Shown piece after piece: positions 50,460 to 62,100 of a DNA stretch of 64,000 nt. How positions within the stretch are numbered: position 1 is the first letter of the stretch; the number at the start of each line of letters is the position of its first letter. The stretch spans positions 248,001 through 312,000 of the forward strand of contig CAWIMC010000001.1 in the NCBI GenBank assembly GCA_963837005.1, written 5' to 3'. The DNA comes from CALDTK01 sp963837005 (lineage in GTDB: Bacteria > Bacteroidota > Bacteroidia > Chitinophagales > Saprospiraceae). The notes beneath the pieces were generated by a model, which was not told the origin of the DNA, searched no databases, and was given only the letters and a program-made list of their open reading frames with translations. Made by a program: the position numbers and the translations under genes.

Positions 50460-51224
50460 AAGGTGGTCGCCGCCGGGCAAGGGCACGAACGTTAGTCGGT
50501 CCCACCCTAGGCGCTTCGCTTTGGCAGCAAACGCGAGGCCGCTCTCGAACGGCACGAGGCCATCAGCGGTGCCATGGAGTACGATGGCGGGGAAGTCGGG
50601 TGCCTCGGTAAGGTTGTGCAAGGCATCGATGTCGCACCACCTCGCCGAGGCTACCGCGCCAGCCAGCCGTCTTCGTGTTGGCGTACTGCCAATCTGCGCC
50701 AGACTCAGCGGGCCACCGCAGGCAATGAGGCCAGCCGTTGTGAAGGCCGAACCTGCCCAAAGTTTCTGCCGCAAGGCAAGCAGCGTCGCCAACTGACCCC
50801 CGCTCGACATGCCTCCGAGGAGCACCGGCCGAGGGGCATCGATGCTATCTGACCCGAGGCGGTCACCCGCTGGGAGACGGGCGACCAGTTCCGAAAAGCC
50901 AGCGATTAAATCGTCGAGGATGTGCTTTCCTCGGTATCGAAATAGGCGTCGGTGGCTCGGCATCCACACGTGGTACCCACGTTCGAAAAAGTAGTCACCA
51001 AAGGATTCGAGGAGCTGTGGGCTACCGAATTGCCAGCCCCCACCGTGAATCCAGACGGCGAGCGGGGCACGGGCTTGGTCCGGCTGGAGGGCGAGCAGGC
51101 CCTGCTGCCGGTGGTGAGGCCCAAAGGCGATCGACTCCCACTGTACGCCGACGGGGCGCTGCGCCAGTGTCCGGTGGTAGGCCGGAATTCGGAAGAGGTC
51201 TTGTGCGGCGGCCACGAGGTTCAT
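50433..51224 (-). CDS. Alpha/beta hydrolase, carboxylesterase-like
   Basis: 263 aa. HGGGWQFGSPQLLES carries the oxyanion-hole HGGGW, VLLGGMSSGGQLATLLALRQ the nucleophile elbow (G-M-S-S-G-G), IVLHGTADGLVPFESGLAFA the acid, and LPGGDHLSA the His. This is the hormone-sensitive-lipase or BD-FAE-like branch, cytoplasmic by lack of a signal. Substrate unknown. Convergent overlap with holA. It starts 7 bp after the stop of the DUF6495 gene upstream, so the two may be co-transcribed. Confidence 0.83.
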   Translation of the reverse strand: MNLVAAAQDLFRIPAYHRTLAQRPVGVQWESIAFGPHHRQQGLLALQPDQARAPLAVWIHGGGWQFGSPQLLESFGDYFFERGYHVWMPSHRRLFRYRGKHILDDLIAGFSELVARLPAGDRLGSDSIDAPRPVLLGGMSSGGQLATLLALRQKLWAGSAFTTAGLIACGGPLSLAQIGSTPTRRRLAGAVASARWCDIDALHNLTEAPDFPAIVLHGTADGLVPFESGLAFAAKAKRLGWDRLTFVPLPGGDHLSAARWIFE

Positions 51225-51231
51225 ACCCGGG

Positions 51232-51738
51232 TTAACGCGACGTAGCGGGGTTGGCGTTCGTTAAGCCATCGAGTAAGTCGAACAGCTCGCTGGATTTACT
51301 GATCCTAGCTCCTCGTTCGAGCATGCGAAACAGGTCCGTAGCGCGGGCCGGCTGATACGCCCGCTCGGCCTGGGCGAGCTTGACGACTGCATTAGCACCC
51401 TGGACCGCAGCCATCATCTCCGCGGGTGGCAGGTTTTGACGAAAGTCTACCCCTAGTACAGGGGAAGGCAAGACGAGGCCTCGTAATTCAATCTGCTCTT
51501 CGCTGCACCTATAGACAAAAAGTTGGGTGTCCGATCGCTCTTCCAGGTAGGTGATCCGGCGAATGACATCGTCGAAGACCATGTCGCTAAACTGCTCGAC
51601 GAGTTGCTCGGTCCGCGTCACGTCGGTCACTTTGAGCTTGATCCAGTCTTCGGCAGGGATGCCTTGGGCGGCGAGAAATTTGACGAATTGAGGTTCTACT
51701 TCTTCTAGTTCCTCACGTCTCAGGCGGCGGTACATCAT
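51232..51738 (-). CDS. DUF6495-like conserved Bacteroidetes protein
   Basis: 168 aa, start MMYRRLRREELEEVEPQFVK, then FLAAQGIPAEDWIKLKV and DDVIRRITYLEERSDTQLFV. These features recall the DUF6495 family, which is restricted to Bacteroidetes and has no known function. No signal peptide or membrane span. The C-terminal 60 residues are Ala-rich and helical. A hairpin-motif copy (51433) lies inside, encoding DFRQN on the gene strand. Confidence 0.68.
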   Translation of the reverse strand: MMYRRLRREELEEVEPQFVKFLAAQGIPAEDWIKLKVTDVTRTEQLVEQFSDMVFDDVIRRITYLEERSDTQLFVYRCSEEQIELRGLVLPSPVLGVDFRQNLPPAEMMAAVQGANAVVKLAQAERAYQPARATDLFRMLERGARISKSSELFDLLDGLTNANPATSR

Positions 51739-51856
51739 GCGGCAAGGATACGCGACGAGGCTGCGTCGGGAGAAGTCAAGGCATGCGCCTCGGCCTTCTG
51801 CGGTATCGGGCGTTGTCTAGGTCATTACCTAAATGCATCTGATGTCAATCGCTCAC

Positions 51857-52798
51857 ATGGCTTCCGCCAAAACAGACCTTCTCTCCCGTCTCGACCACGT
51901 TGGTCAACTCGTCGGTAATACGCCATTGTATGAATTCCGGCGAGTTTTTGCGAAAGCCAACGTTCGGGTGCTCGCCAAACTGGAGTATATGCAGCTTGGC
52001 GGTAGCATCAAGACCCGAGCCGGCTACCAAATCATAAAGGGGGCAATCGAGCGCGGTGAGTATGGACGAGGCCAGACCCTTATTGACGCCACGTCGGGCA
52101 ACACGGGGATTGCCTATGCCGCAGTAGCGGCAGCGATCGGACTACCCGTCCTGATCTGTCTCCCCGAGACGGCCAGTGCCGAAAGAATTTCGATCCTCCG
52201 CACCTTGGGCGCACAGCTGGAGCTTACCCCCGGAGAGCTTGGCGTCGATGGTAGCCAAGAACGAGCCCGCGATTTGAAGACCGCTGATCCCGAGCGTTAC
52301 TTTTTGGCCGACCAGTACGCCAACCCAGACAATTCTCTAGCGCATTACCTCACGACTGGCCCGGAGATTTGGGCGCAGACCGAGCAAACCTTGACCCATT
52401 TTGTAAGTGCTATCGGGACTTCCGGCACGCAGATGGGCGTCGGTCGGTTTTTTCACGATACCGCTCCAGAAGTCAAGATCATCGCCCTCCAGCCGGACAA
52501 TGGCGACCACACCTTCGAAGGGTGGAAGCATCTCGCGACAACGGGGCGTATACCGCCCATCTACGACGCTACCGTTGCGCAGCCAGAAATGATGACGGTT
52601 AGCAATGAAGAAGCTGATGAAATGGTCCGCCGTCTAGCGCGGGAGGAAGGCTTGATGGTTTCGCCATCGGCGGCGGGCAACCTGGTAGGGGCCATCAAGG
52701 TGGCCGAATCGCTGAGGAGCGGAGTGGTGGTCACGACGTTCGCCGATGATTTCACGAAGTATGGCGGGGAGTACCAGCGGATTTTTGCCGGCTGGTAA
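51857..52798 (+). CDS. Cysteine synthase/PLP beta-family protein
   Basis: 313 aa from the ATG at 51857. Fold type II PLP enzyme like CysK/CysM: LVGNTPLYEFRRVFAKANVR, the Lys-containing LEYMQLGGSIKTRAGYQIIK, the substrate loop LIDATSGNTGIAYAAVAAAI, IGTSGTQMGVGRFF for the PLP phosphate. In O-acetylserine sulfhydrylases the Lys motif is usually GSxKDR; here it is GSIKTR, so the substrate may differ. The expected product is cysteine from an acylated serine. Motif copies lie at the start (51859) and 70 bp in (related, 51944). Confidence 0.85.
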   Translation: MASAKTDLLSRLDHVGQLVGNTPLYEFRRVFAKANVRVLAKLEYMQLGGSIKTRAGYQIIKGAIERGEYGRGQTLIDATSGNTGIAYAAVAAAIGLPVLICLPETASAERISILRTLGAQLELTPGELGVDGSQERARDLKTADPERYFLADQYANPDNSLAHYLTTGPEIWAQTEQTLTHFVSAIGTSGTQMGVGRFFHDTAPEVKIIALQPDNGDHTFEGWKHLATTGRIPPIYDATVAQPEMMTVSNEEADEMVRRLAREEGLMVSPSAAGNLVGAIKVAESLRSGVVVTTFADDFTKYGGEYQRIFAGW

Positions 52799-53119
52799 AG
52801 CAGTCAAGGGTGAACGCTTACCCTGCATATAGGGCGACTACTTCAAATCTGGTAGATCTCGGTCTGCGCGAGAGGGCTCAATTCGGCTTTCGCCAAAACG
52901 AGCCCGCCGAATGGTGGAGAAATCGCTAGTGACGACGCCTAATTGGCGTTGAGTAAGTCCAGTACATGGTACAAAGTTTGTCATGGTAGCAGCGGCACAA
53001 GCTCTACCATGGGAAAGGCGTACCTACAGAAGTCTGATCGTGGACCTGTCTCGGCGGAGTGTGAGTTAGCGGATGACCCCTCGTTCGTTGGCGTCTATCG
53101 TGCTGAGATACAGCGATTT
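52799..53119. other. Intergenic region before the giant secreted protein
   Basis: 321 bp. It contains an exact motif copy on the minus strand (52885-52899) and an 8-bp hairpin, CATGGTAG (52982-52989) with CTACCATG (53004-53011). The frame is open here (from 52943), but the encoded peptide lacks any signal and the true start is more likely 53120. Confidence 0.65.
52885..52899 (-). repeat. Dispersed hairpin motif, exact copy, intergenic
   Basis: The minus strand reads GTTTTGGCGAAAGCC. It lies 87 bp after the cysteine synthase-like stop. Confidence 0.85.
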
Positions 53120-56100
53120 ATGGTTTGTCTTTCCCGCCTGCTTACTGTCCTGGTTGCTCTTGTGTGTTTGGCCTTCACGCAGCCGCTGGCCTTCGCTTCG
53201 GGGGCCTTCAAGGTGAGCAGTATGACCGCGACCAACGCGAGCGACTGCACGTCACCCGATGGGTCGATCGAAATCACGCTGGATGCGTCCTTGCCGGGGA
53301 CCTCCCCTTACGCGGTTTCGCTGGACAATGGCCAGACGTGGACCTACGCCGGGCTAAAGAAAACTGCAAGCAACAAGATTACCCTTAACGGGGTAGTATG
53401 GGGCAACTACACGCTCACGGTCCGCGACGCCAGCGGGTCGGTGGTGTACCCAGGGTATGCCAGGGTGAAAGGTTGTGCGTTCGAGGCCTCCTCGCCGGGC
53501 AACGATAATTTCGTGGCCGTAGCCGTCGCGAACGCCACAACCTACACTTGGTCGACGACCCTGGGTTCGGTGGCAAACGGTCAGGGCACGCGGATCGTCA
53601 AACTCGCGCTCGGCGGCGTCGCCAACGGTGCCGTGGGCGAGGTCTGCGTTACGCCGACCGGACCCGGGTGTACCGCCGGGCCGACCTGCTTCGAGATCAA
53701 GGTCAACGCCACGGAGATCTGCGACAACGGCATCGACGATGACGGGGACGGTCTCATCGACGGCGATGATCTCGACTGCGGCAACTGCCCAAATTTCACT
53801 GTCTTCGCTACCGATCCCCTCTGGCAACCGGAGGCAACAGCCGCGGACGGCAGCGACTTTCGGGTGGCGAAGCCTTCCAACTTCACCGCCGGGGTGCCCG
53901 GCGGAGAGATCGGCGGACTGTTCCACCGCGCGAGCACGCGGGGCGACAAGCGCCCTTACTACGCCTCCTCTTTCGCAAGCACCTACACCGACGCTAATTC
54001 CTTCAACTTCTCCGGGGAACTGTTATACAAATCGCCATCGGGTGCGGAGGTCATACTCGGCTTCTTCAAGCGCGGTGACTCCCGCAACACCAATTGGGTC
54101 GGGATTCACTTCAACGACCAGGCTGCCGGTACGTTTCGCGCTACGTTGACGTACGCCGACGGTGACATCAACACCGGTAACATGAAGAACCTCGCGGCCG
54201 GTCAGGCGGGATACAGCAGAAGCGCCGACGTGATCGCCGCCAGCGACGTACCGACCACCTTCTCGATCGCCTACAACGCGGCGACGAGACAGATGACTGG
54301 GCGCATCGGGACTACGAGCCTCGGCACCCTCACGATACCCAGCACGCAGACTTTCGTCGTCAATGGTTTTGGGCTATCGATGCCGGAGAACCTTCCCGGA
54401 CTCGGTAGCCAGACGGCGACGCTATACTTCGACGCGCTGTGCGCGCGGATCGACGGCAAGCCTGCACAGACCGAGATCTGCGGCAACGGTATCGACGACG
54501 ACGACGACGGGATCGTTGACTGTCCGACTCTCGCGGGTCGCATCTACGAGGACATCAACTACGGCGGCGGCGTCGGCCGCAGCTACGCTGCGGCAGCGAG
54601 TTCGGCAGTGGCTTCGGGCTGGTCGGCAGGCAACATCAATGTCGCGGGTGCCAAGATTGAGCTATACGTTAAGTCGGGAGGCGCTTTCGTGGCGGCAACT
54701 ACTAGTGACGCGAACGGCAACTATACCTTCGGTGAGACTGCGCCGGGGACCTATACCGTACGCGTGGTTTCTGGTAGCGTGAAATCAAACCGGGTAGCCC
54801 TCAGCAGCGGACCGAAACTCATCGCCGTTCAAACGGCCCGAATGCAGGGCGCTACGCCGGTCGGTAACGAGGTGGGCGGACGGACGCCCGACTTGGAGGA
54901 CGCTGGCGAGAATAAATCCAATCTCTCCTGGACGAACGCTATGGACGGCAGCAGCGGCCCGGTCGGTCCGCACAGCTACACCGACATCACCGTGGCCAGT
55001 GCGCCGGTCCCTAGCCTCGATTTCGGGTTTAACTTCAATACCGTCACCACGACGCGCGACGGCGGTCAGGGCTCGCTGCGACAGTTTATCCTGAATGCAA
55101 ATGCGCTCTCTAACGACAAGTTGGACCAGGACGACGCCCCAGTGGGCGCACCCGTCTTTATAAAACCTCCCGGGCACGACGTATCGATTTTTATGCTCCG
55201 CGGCGCGGCGCCCTTCACCATTACCCCTAATGCTGAACTGCCACAGATCAAAGCCGACCGCACACACGTAACTGGGTACACTCAATCGGGCGCTATGGTC
55301 GGCCCTAACGCTACCCGTACCATCGCCGTCGGCATACACGGTAATACAATCCTATTCGATGGCATCTTCTCGACGGCCAGCCAGACCACGATTAGCGGTT
55401 TGGCCATCACCGCCATGAGGCGAGCCGTCTTCTTGAGCGGCGGTAGTGCGACCGGGTCGCACATTTGGGGTAACTATATCGGCCTAAGGCCTGATGGTTC
55501 AACCGCCGGGCCTAACTCCAGCTCAGGCGTCATGCTTCAGAGTCAGGCGAACGTTTCCGTCGGGACCAACGGCGACGGCGTCGACGATGCCAGCGAGGGA
55601 AACGTCGTGTCGCAAAACTACGAAGGCATCACCGTGCGCCAAAGTCAGGGCTGCCTGGTAGCAGGCAACTTCGTTGGACTCGACCGCACCGGGAAGGCTA
55701 AGCGACCGAATCAATACATCGGTATCCACCTGCGTGACAATACGGGGCCAAACGTGGTGGGTCTCGATGACGCCCGCCCGGCATTGACGGCGAGCAACGC
55801 CCGCAACGTCGGTTCAGGCAACGGCACCGACGGCGTGAGAATCAGTTCGAGCGACCTCCAGACCATCGCCGGTAATTACTTAGGCACAGACCTCACCGGG
55901 CTTACAGACCTGGGCAACGTGGGGTACGGCGTCCAGTTCCTCGGATCATGTTCCAACAACGTAGTCGGTAGTAATGCTAATGGAAACCGCGACGTCGAGG
56001 AGCGCAACGTTATGTCGGCCAACGGAACCGGACTTCGACTGGCGCCCGGGAGCAGTGGTAGCAACAATTCGATTACTAGCAATTATATCGGCGTGGACGC

Positions 56101-59100
56101 CTCCGGACAAAAGGCGCTCCCTAATCTCGCACACGGCGTAGATCTCGCAGGCAATCAAACCAACACTTACCTCGGGACCAACGGCGACAACGTCCGCGAC
56201 GACGCAGAGGGCAATGTCATCTCCGGCAATAGCGAGGATGGTGTACGCTCTACGATGACCACCCGGGTCTACCTCTCTGGCAACAAGATCGGGGTCGGCG
56301 CAGATGGCACTACGGCCATAGCCAACGGCAAGCGAGGCATCTTCTTAGCAGGCGGGGCCGCCGACCACATCATTGGCTACCACCCCGGTATGGCGAACGC
56401 GAACGCGAGCGTCGTCGGAAACATCATTCGCAACCAGAGCGACGCCGGCGTAGCCCACTTCGGAACCGGTACTAACAACCGCATCAGCAGAAACAGCTTC
56501 GGCGCTAACTTCCTCTCTGTAGACCTCAACTACGATGTCGTCTCGCCTAACGACGACGGCGATACCGACGGGGGCGCCAACCTCACCATGAACTTCCCCG
56601 TGCTCACCTACGCCAAGTTAGATGGGAACGTGCTTCAAGTCAAAGGCTTTGCGCCCGCGGGGGCCGAGATCGAGCTTTACGTCGCCGATCTCGCCGTGCA
56701 CCCGGCGCCCCTACCGGTAGACTATACGACCAGTTTTGGCGAAGGCGAAACCTACGTCGCCACTGTGCGGGAGGGCAGCGCAACAGACCTCGCGACCGAT
56801 CGGACCACTTACAAAAACGATGGCACTGGCGCCACCTCGACAAAGACCGAAAACCGCTTCGACATCACCATCACGCTGGGTGCTGTGCCCGCCGCGCTCG
56901 CGAGCGGCCGGTTGATCACTTCGACCGCTACCGACGGCGCAAATAACACATCTGAGTTTGGTGGTCGCGTAAAGCTCATGGTGAGCGAGATCTGCGACAA
57001 CGGCATCGACGATGACGGCAATGGGCTGGTCGATTGTCTCGACGGCGCCTGCGCGTCGACAATCAGCTGCAACTGTGACGCGACCACTGAATTGGTCTTC
57101 GTCATCAGCGACGGGGACTGGAACCTTCACGACAACACCGGGGCCCTCGTCAAGGCGCTTCCCGGCTTAGGGGGGAATGGGCACGCGTTTGATTTCGTCA
57201 ACGGGTATATGTACTACGGCCTCTCGGCAGGCCTCTACCGACGCAAGTGGGACGGCGATACCAAGACCTTCGGAGCTGCCGAGTACCTTACTGTGGCGGC
57301 TCCCGGGTTGCAAGTTACCGGGGGCACTTTCGATATTTACAAAGGGCACTACTACGTGACGGTGACCAGCAACGATAATCGCGTCTTTCGGTACGATGTC
57401 AAGACTGGACTCGTCGCGACGATTAGCCTGCCGGCGGGACAGGTCCACGGCTACGGTGACCTCGCATGGCACCCCAAGACTGGGCACATATACGGAGTCA
57501 CGGTTCAGCGCCGCTTGTACAAATTCCATCCGAGCGATCCGGTCGGCTCTTATTCGATCGTCGCCAACGACGTAGGCTACTTGTCGGGGCTCGGGATTTA
57601 CCTCGACGGCTCGGCCTACGCGACGATCAACTCGGCGACGCCGAAGCAGTGGGGCCGGCTTGACCTGAGCAATGGCGCGTTCAGCAAAATAGCCGACCTT
57701 ACGACGAATCCTGCCGATATCGCTACACTGTACTGCTCGAGCCCGGCGAAGCCGGAGGTGTGCGATAATGGCATCGACGACGATCTGGACGGCCTCGTGG
57801 ACGAGAATGATCCCGACTGCTTCAGCAACTGCACCATCGTTACGAACACCAAAGACGCCGGCTACGGCTCCCTCCGCCAGGCGATCATCTGCGCGAATAC
57901 CAAGCCCGGTCTCGATACCATCAAGTTTAATATCCCGAAGAGTGATGCTGGTTTTGACGAAAGTCGTGGCGTCTTCCGGATCGCGGCCCTCAGCTCGCTG
58001 CCGCTCATTACCGATAGCCTCCTCGTCGACGGCGGGACGCAGACCAAATTTACCGGCGATAGCAATCCAGGCCAACTCGGCACCGGCGGCACCGTCGGCG
58101 TCGATGGCGTGGCCCTCGGTAAGGTAGACGCGCCCGAGGTCGAGATCTACGGCGCACCCGCGGCCGAGACTGGCCTGTACGCGAACGTTTCGCGCGTCGA
58201 GATCCGCAGGCTCGCCATTTACGGCTTTTCGAAGATGGCGATCGAGTTTGCCAGTACGACGAGGGTCCTCGAGCGGATTTACGTGCGCGATAACGTCATC
58301 GGCTCGCGCGCCAATGCGTTCGCGCTCCCGGCCGACCGCTCGACCTCGACGCACAACGACCTCCAGAACGTCCGCTTCCGCGGGGTGCGCGGCGGCATCA
58401 TCGAGCGCAACCTCATCGGCTTCAGCGGGGGCTTCGGGATCGGTTTTTCCGGAAACGGGAACCGCGACAACGTCGTGCGACAAAACGAGATCCGCGGCAA
58501 CGCCGTCAACGTCCTAAACAGAGACGGCATCGGCTTCTACAGCACAGATGCTCAGGGGACGCTCGTGACCGAGAACCTCATCGTCGACAATGCCGGTCCC
58601 GGCTACGACGACATGCGCTCGACGGGGCGACACCGCGTCATCAACAACACCATCACCCGCAACGGCTTCGGGACCGCCACGGCCGCGAGCCAGGAGCCGT
58701 ACGGCATCCGCGTACACCAGAGCGACAACTCGGTGTTCGCCCGCAACGTCATCACGAACAACTACGGCGCCGGGGTCTTCCTCGCGCAGACGGGTTCGGG
58801 CAATACGCTTACGCAAAACAGTATACACGTCAACGGTACCTCGGTCAGCAAGCGCGGAGATGCGGCCACGGGCCAGCTCGGGATCGACCTGCTCTCGCCG
58901 ACGGACAATCTGCAGTTCGGGCTCTCCCCCTTCCTCACTAAAAACGACGCCGGTGACCTCGACGTAGGCGCCAACGGGCTACTCAACTTCCCGGTCTTTA
59001 CGCGCAGCCAACTGCTCGGCGACACGATCTACCTCGAAGGCCTGGCCCCGGCGGGTAGCGTCATCGAGGTGTTTGTGAGCTCCGACGATGCGAACAACGT

Positions 59101-62100
59101 CATCGAGGGCGTGCAGATCGGCGAGGGGATGGCCTACGTGACGTCTCTGCTCGAGGGCGGCACCGGCAAGGGTGCCCCCGTGTCGATTTACGACAATCGC
59201 AACGCCAACTGGACCCGCGATCGCTCGGGTGCGCTAGCGGCTTACTCGAAGTCCTTTGGCGTCGAGACGGCCGCCAATCAATTCAAGTTCTCCATTCATA
59301 AGAGCCAGCTCCCGACGCTCAAGCTCGGCGATCGCCTCACGGCCACCGCCACCACGACGGCCTCGCTGCTCAAGCCCGGCGACGTGGCGGGGAGTACCTC
59401 GGAGTTCTCGCCGAGCTTCGCGATCTTCGGACCGGAGATCTGCGGCAACGGTATCGACGACGACGGCGACGGCCTAACGGACGGCGCGGATCCGGATTGC
59501 TACCAGGATTGCATCATCGTCACCAACACCAAGGACGCTGGCTACGGCTCTTTGCGCCAGGCGATCATCTGCGCGAATAACAAGTTCGGCCTCGATACGA
59601 TCAAGTTCAATATCCCGAAGACGGATGCGGGTTTTGACGTAAGTCGTGGCGTCTTTAAGATCGACGTCCTTAGCATCCTGCCGACCATCACCGATAGTCT
59701 CCTGGTCGATGGCCTGACGCAAACCAAGTTTACCGGGAACTCCAATGCCGTCGTACTCGGCACTGGGGCGAAGGTGGGGGTAGACGGTTTTAGCGTAAGC
59801 AAACTGGACGGCCCCGAAATCGAAATCTACGGCGGACTGGGCGTGCGGGAGGGGCTCATCGTCGCGAGCTCGCGCTTCCACGTACGAGGCCTCGCCATGT
59901 ACGCTTTCTTCGGTACAAGCATCGAGCTGAGCGGATACGCTGTGCCGGGCGGGCTGAAGCGGATAATCATCGAACAGAACGTCCTGAGTTCACAGGCGCA
60001 CACGCTTACCGCGCCCACCTATCCGGCGCAACCGTACTGGCAAGACCTCATGAGCGTCAAGGTGATCCGCACCGACGACCTCACGATTCGGAACAACATG
60101 TTTGCTAACAGCGGCGGTCACGGTATTCAATTCCGCGGTGGCCCGAGTAAGGGGGCAGTTATCGAGGATAACGAATTCTCGGGCAACGCCCACCGCATCC
60201 TCAATCGCGACGGTATAGAATTGAGCTACGGTGGCTTAAGCGACATACTGATCCGTAACAATCACTTTCACGACAACTCGGGTACAGGTATAGATGCCTA
60301 TCAGGCAAACGTGACAAATGTAAGAATTGAAGGGAATACTTTCGAGCGCAACGGATTAGGAAATAGTGGTGGCGCTACATCAGAGAATGCAGGCATCCGT
60401 ACAACCCAGAGTTCGGGCATGCTTTTGGTGCGCAATGTAATTCAATCCAACTACGGCGCAGGCGTACTGGTGTCTAATACTTCGAACTCAATTATTATAA
60501 CCGAGAACCGCATTCGCCTAAACGGAAGCATTGGCAACCTTAGGGGCGATGCTAAGAGCGGGCAATACGGCATTGATTTACACAGCTCCAGCAGTTCAGA
60601 CGGGACAGGGGGTATTTCCTTACGTCACGCTGAACAGCACCGCCAGCGCTGGTTCCCGGGCCAACGGGGGGTTAAATTATCCAGTATTCACGAAATCTAA
60701 GATCGAAGGCACCGACCTGGTGTTGGAAGGTTTTGCCCCCCGAGGCGCCACCATCGAGCTCTTCCTCGCGGAGCAGGAGGAGGACAACAAGTTTGGGGGC
60801 ATCTACTTCGGGGAGGGGGCACGACACATATTGTCACTCACCGAGGGCGGCACCGGTAGCAACGCGACGAGTCCCTACAGCCCAGGGACAAACGTGGACC
60901 GCTACGCCGACCTCGACGCTACAACCGGTAGCTACAGCAACAGTGCAGGTGTAGAGACCGGCGCGCCAAAGTTTAGGTACAGGATACCCCTATCGGCTAT
61001 ACCGACAGTCGTGCCCTTCGTGAAGCTAACGGCCACTTCCATCGCGACTGCGAGCACGGTTGCGGCGATCGGTGGCGTCCAGGGCAACACGTCTGAGTTT
61101 TCAGCCAACGTCGTGGTCATCCAAGAGGAGCTCTGTACGGATGGTATCGATAATGACCTCGACGGCCTGACGGACTGCGACGACCCAGATTGCGGAAGGC
61201 CGATCGTCGATGCCGGGCCAGACCAAACGGTTTGCCCCGCCGCCATCGTCACCTTGACCGGCTCGGCCACAGGCGGGAACGCCCCTTATACTTATAGCTG
61301 GTCGGACGGCCTCGGCAATACCGCCTCGGTGACGTTGACTGCGGCGGCAACGAAGACCTATACCCTTACGGTCACGGACGCCAATGGCTGCGTAGGTAAT
61401 GGCACTGTCCAGGTGACTATTAGTGACGTGGTGAACCCTGTGTTCGGTCCTTACGTCAACACTGTCTCGGTTGAGTGCAACGCGACGGGATCTGTAGCAG
61501 GCCCTACGGCGACCGACGATTGCGGCGCTGCCACGGTCACGTCCGCCGATGCTGTCGGCGCCGCTACCTGCGTTGGGAGTTACCAGATCATCCGCACTTA
61601 TACTGCGACGGACGGGAGCGGGAATACGGCGACGACGACCCAAGTGATTGACGTGCAGGATACGCAACCTCCAACGTTTACACTGCTGTTCGACGACGTA
61701 GTGGCGGATTGTGGTGACGCTGTCGCAAAACCTGCGGTCACGTCTGCGGACGATTGCGATCCGAGCCCAGTCATCGCTTACGCGGAAACTTTGTGCGACG
61801 ATGATGTAAACGCCGCTTACTACTACGATGGGGGCCAAATCCTCCACGTGGCTCGTCTGGGCGCCTTCCCGAGCCTGACCTACCTTTCTACCGTACAGCC
61901 GATAGGTCTCTCCGCACTATGCAGTTACGACGTGAGCAAGGAGCAGCGCTGGAGTGTATCCAATCCGAACGCCTTTGACGTGGCCATCACTTACGGCGAT
62001 GGCATTGTTGATTCGCTAGGTCACTACTTAGTGCCGGCGAATGCGGACTTACGGTTCTTCACCCAGCCCATCGTCGGTAATCTAGAGGTGACTTGGCAAA

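Noticed and set aside
52943..53119. N-terminal extension of the giant secreted protein
   Set aside because: It has no signal character and spans a hairpin and intergenic-type sequence. The ATG at 53120 starts a proper signal peptide.
57167..58483. 438-codon minus-strand open frame
   Set aside because: It lies opposite the giant secreted protein, in which beta-helix and propeller domains are clear on the plus strand. It has no start signal or recognisable domain.
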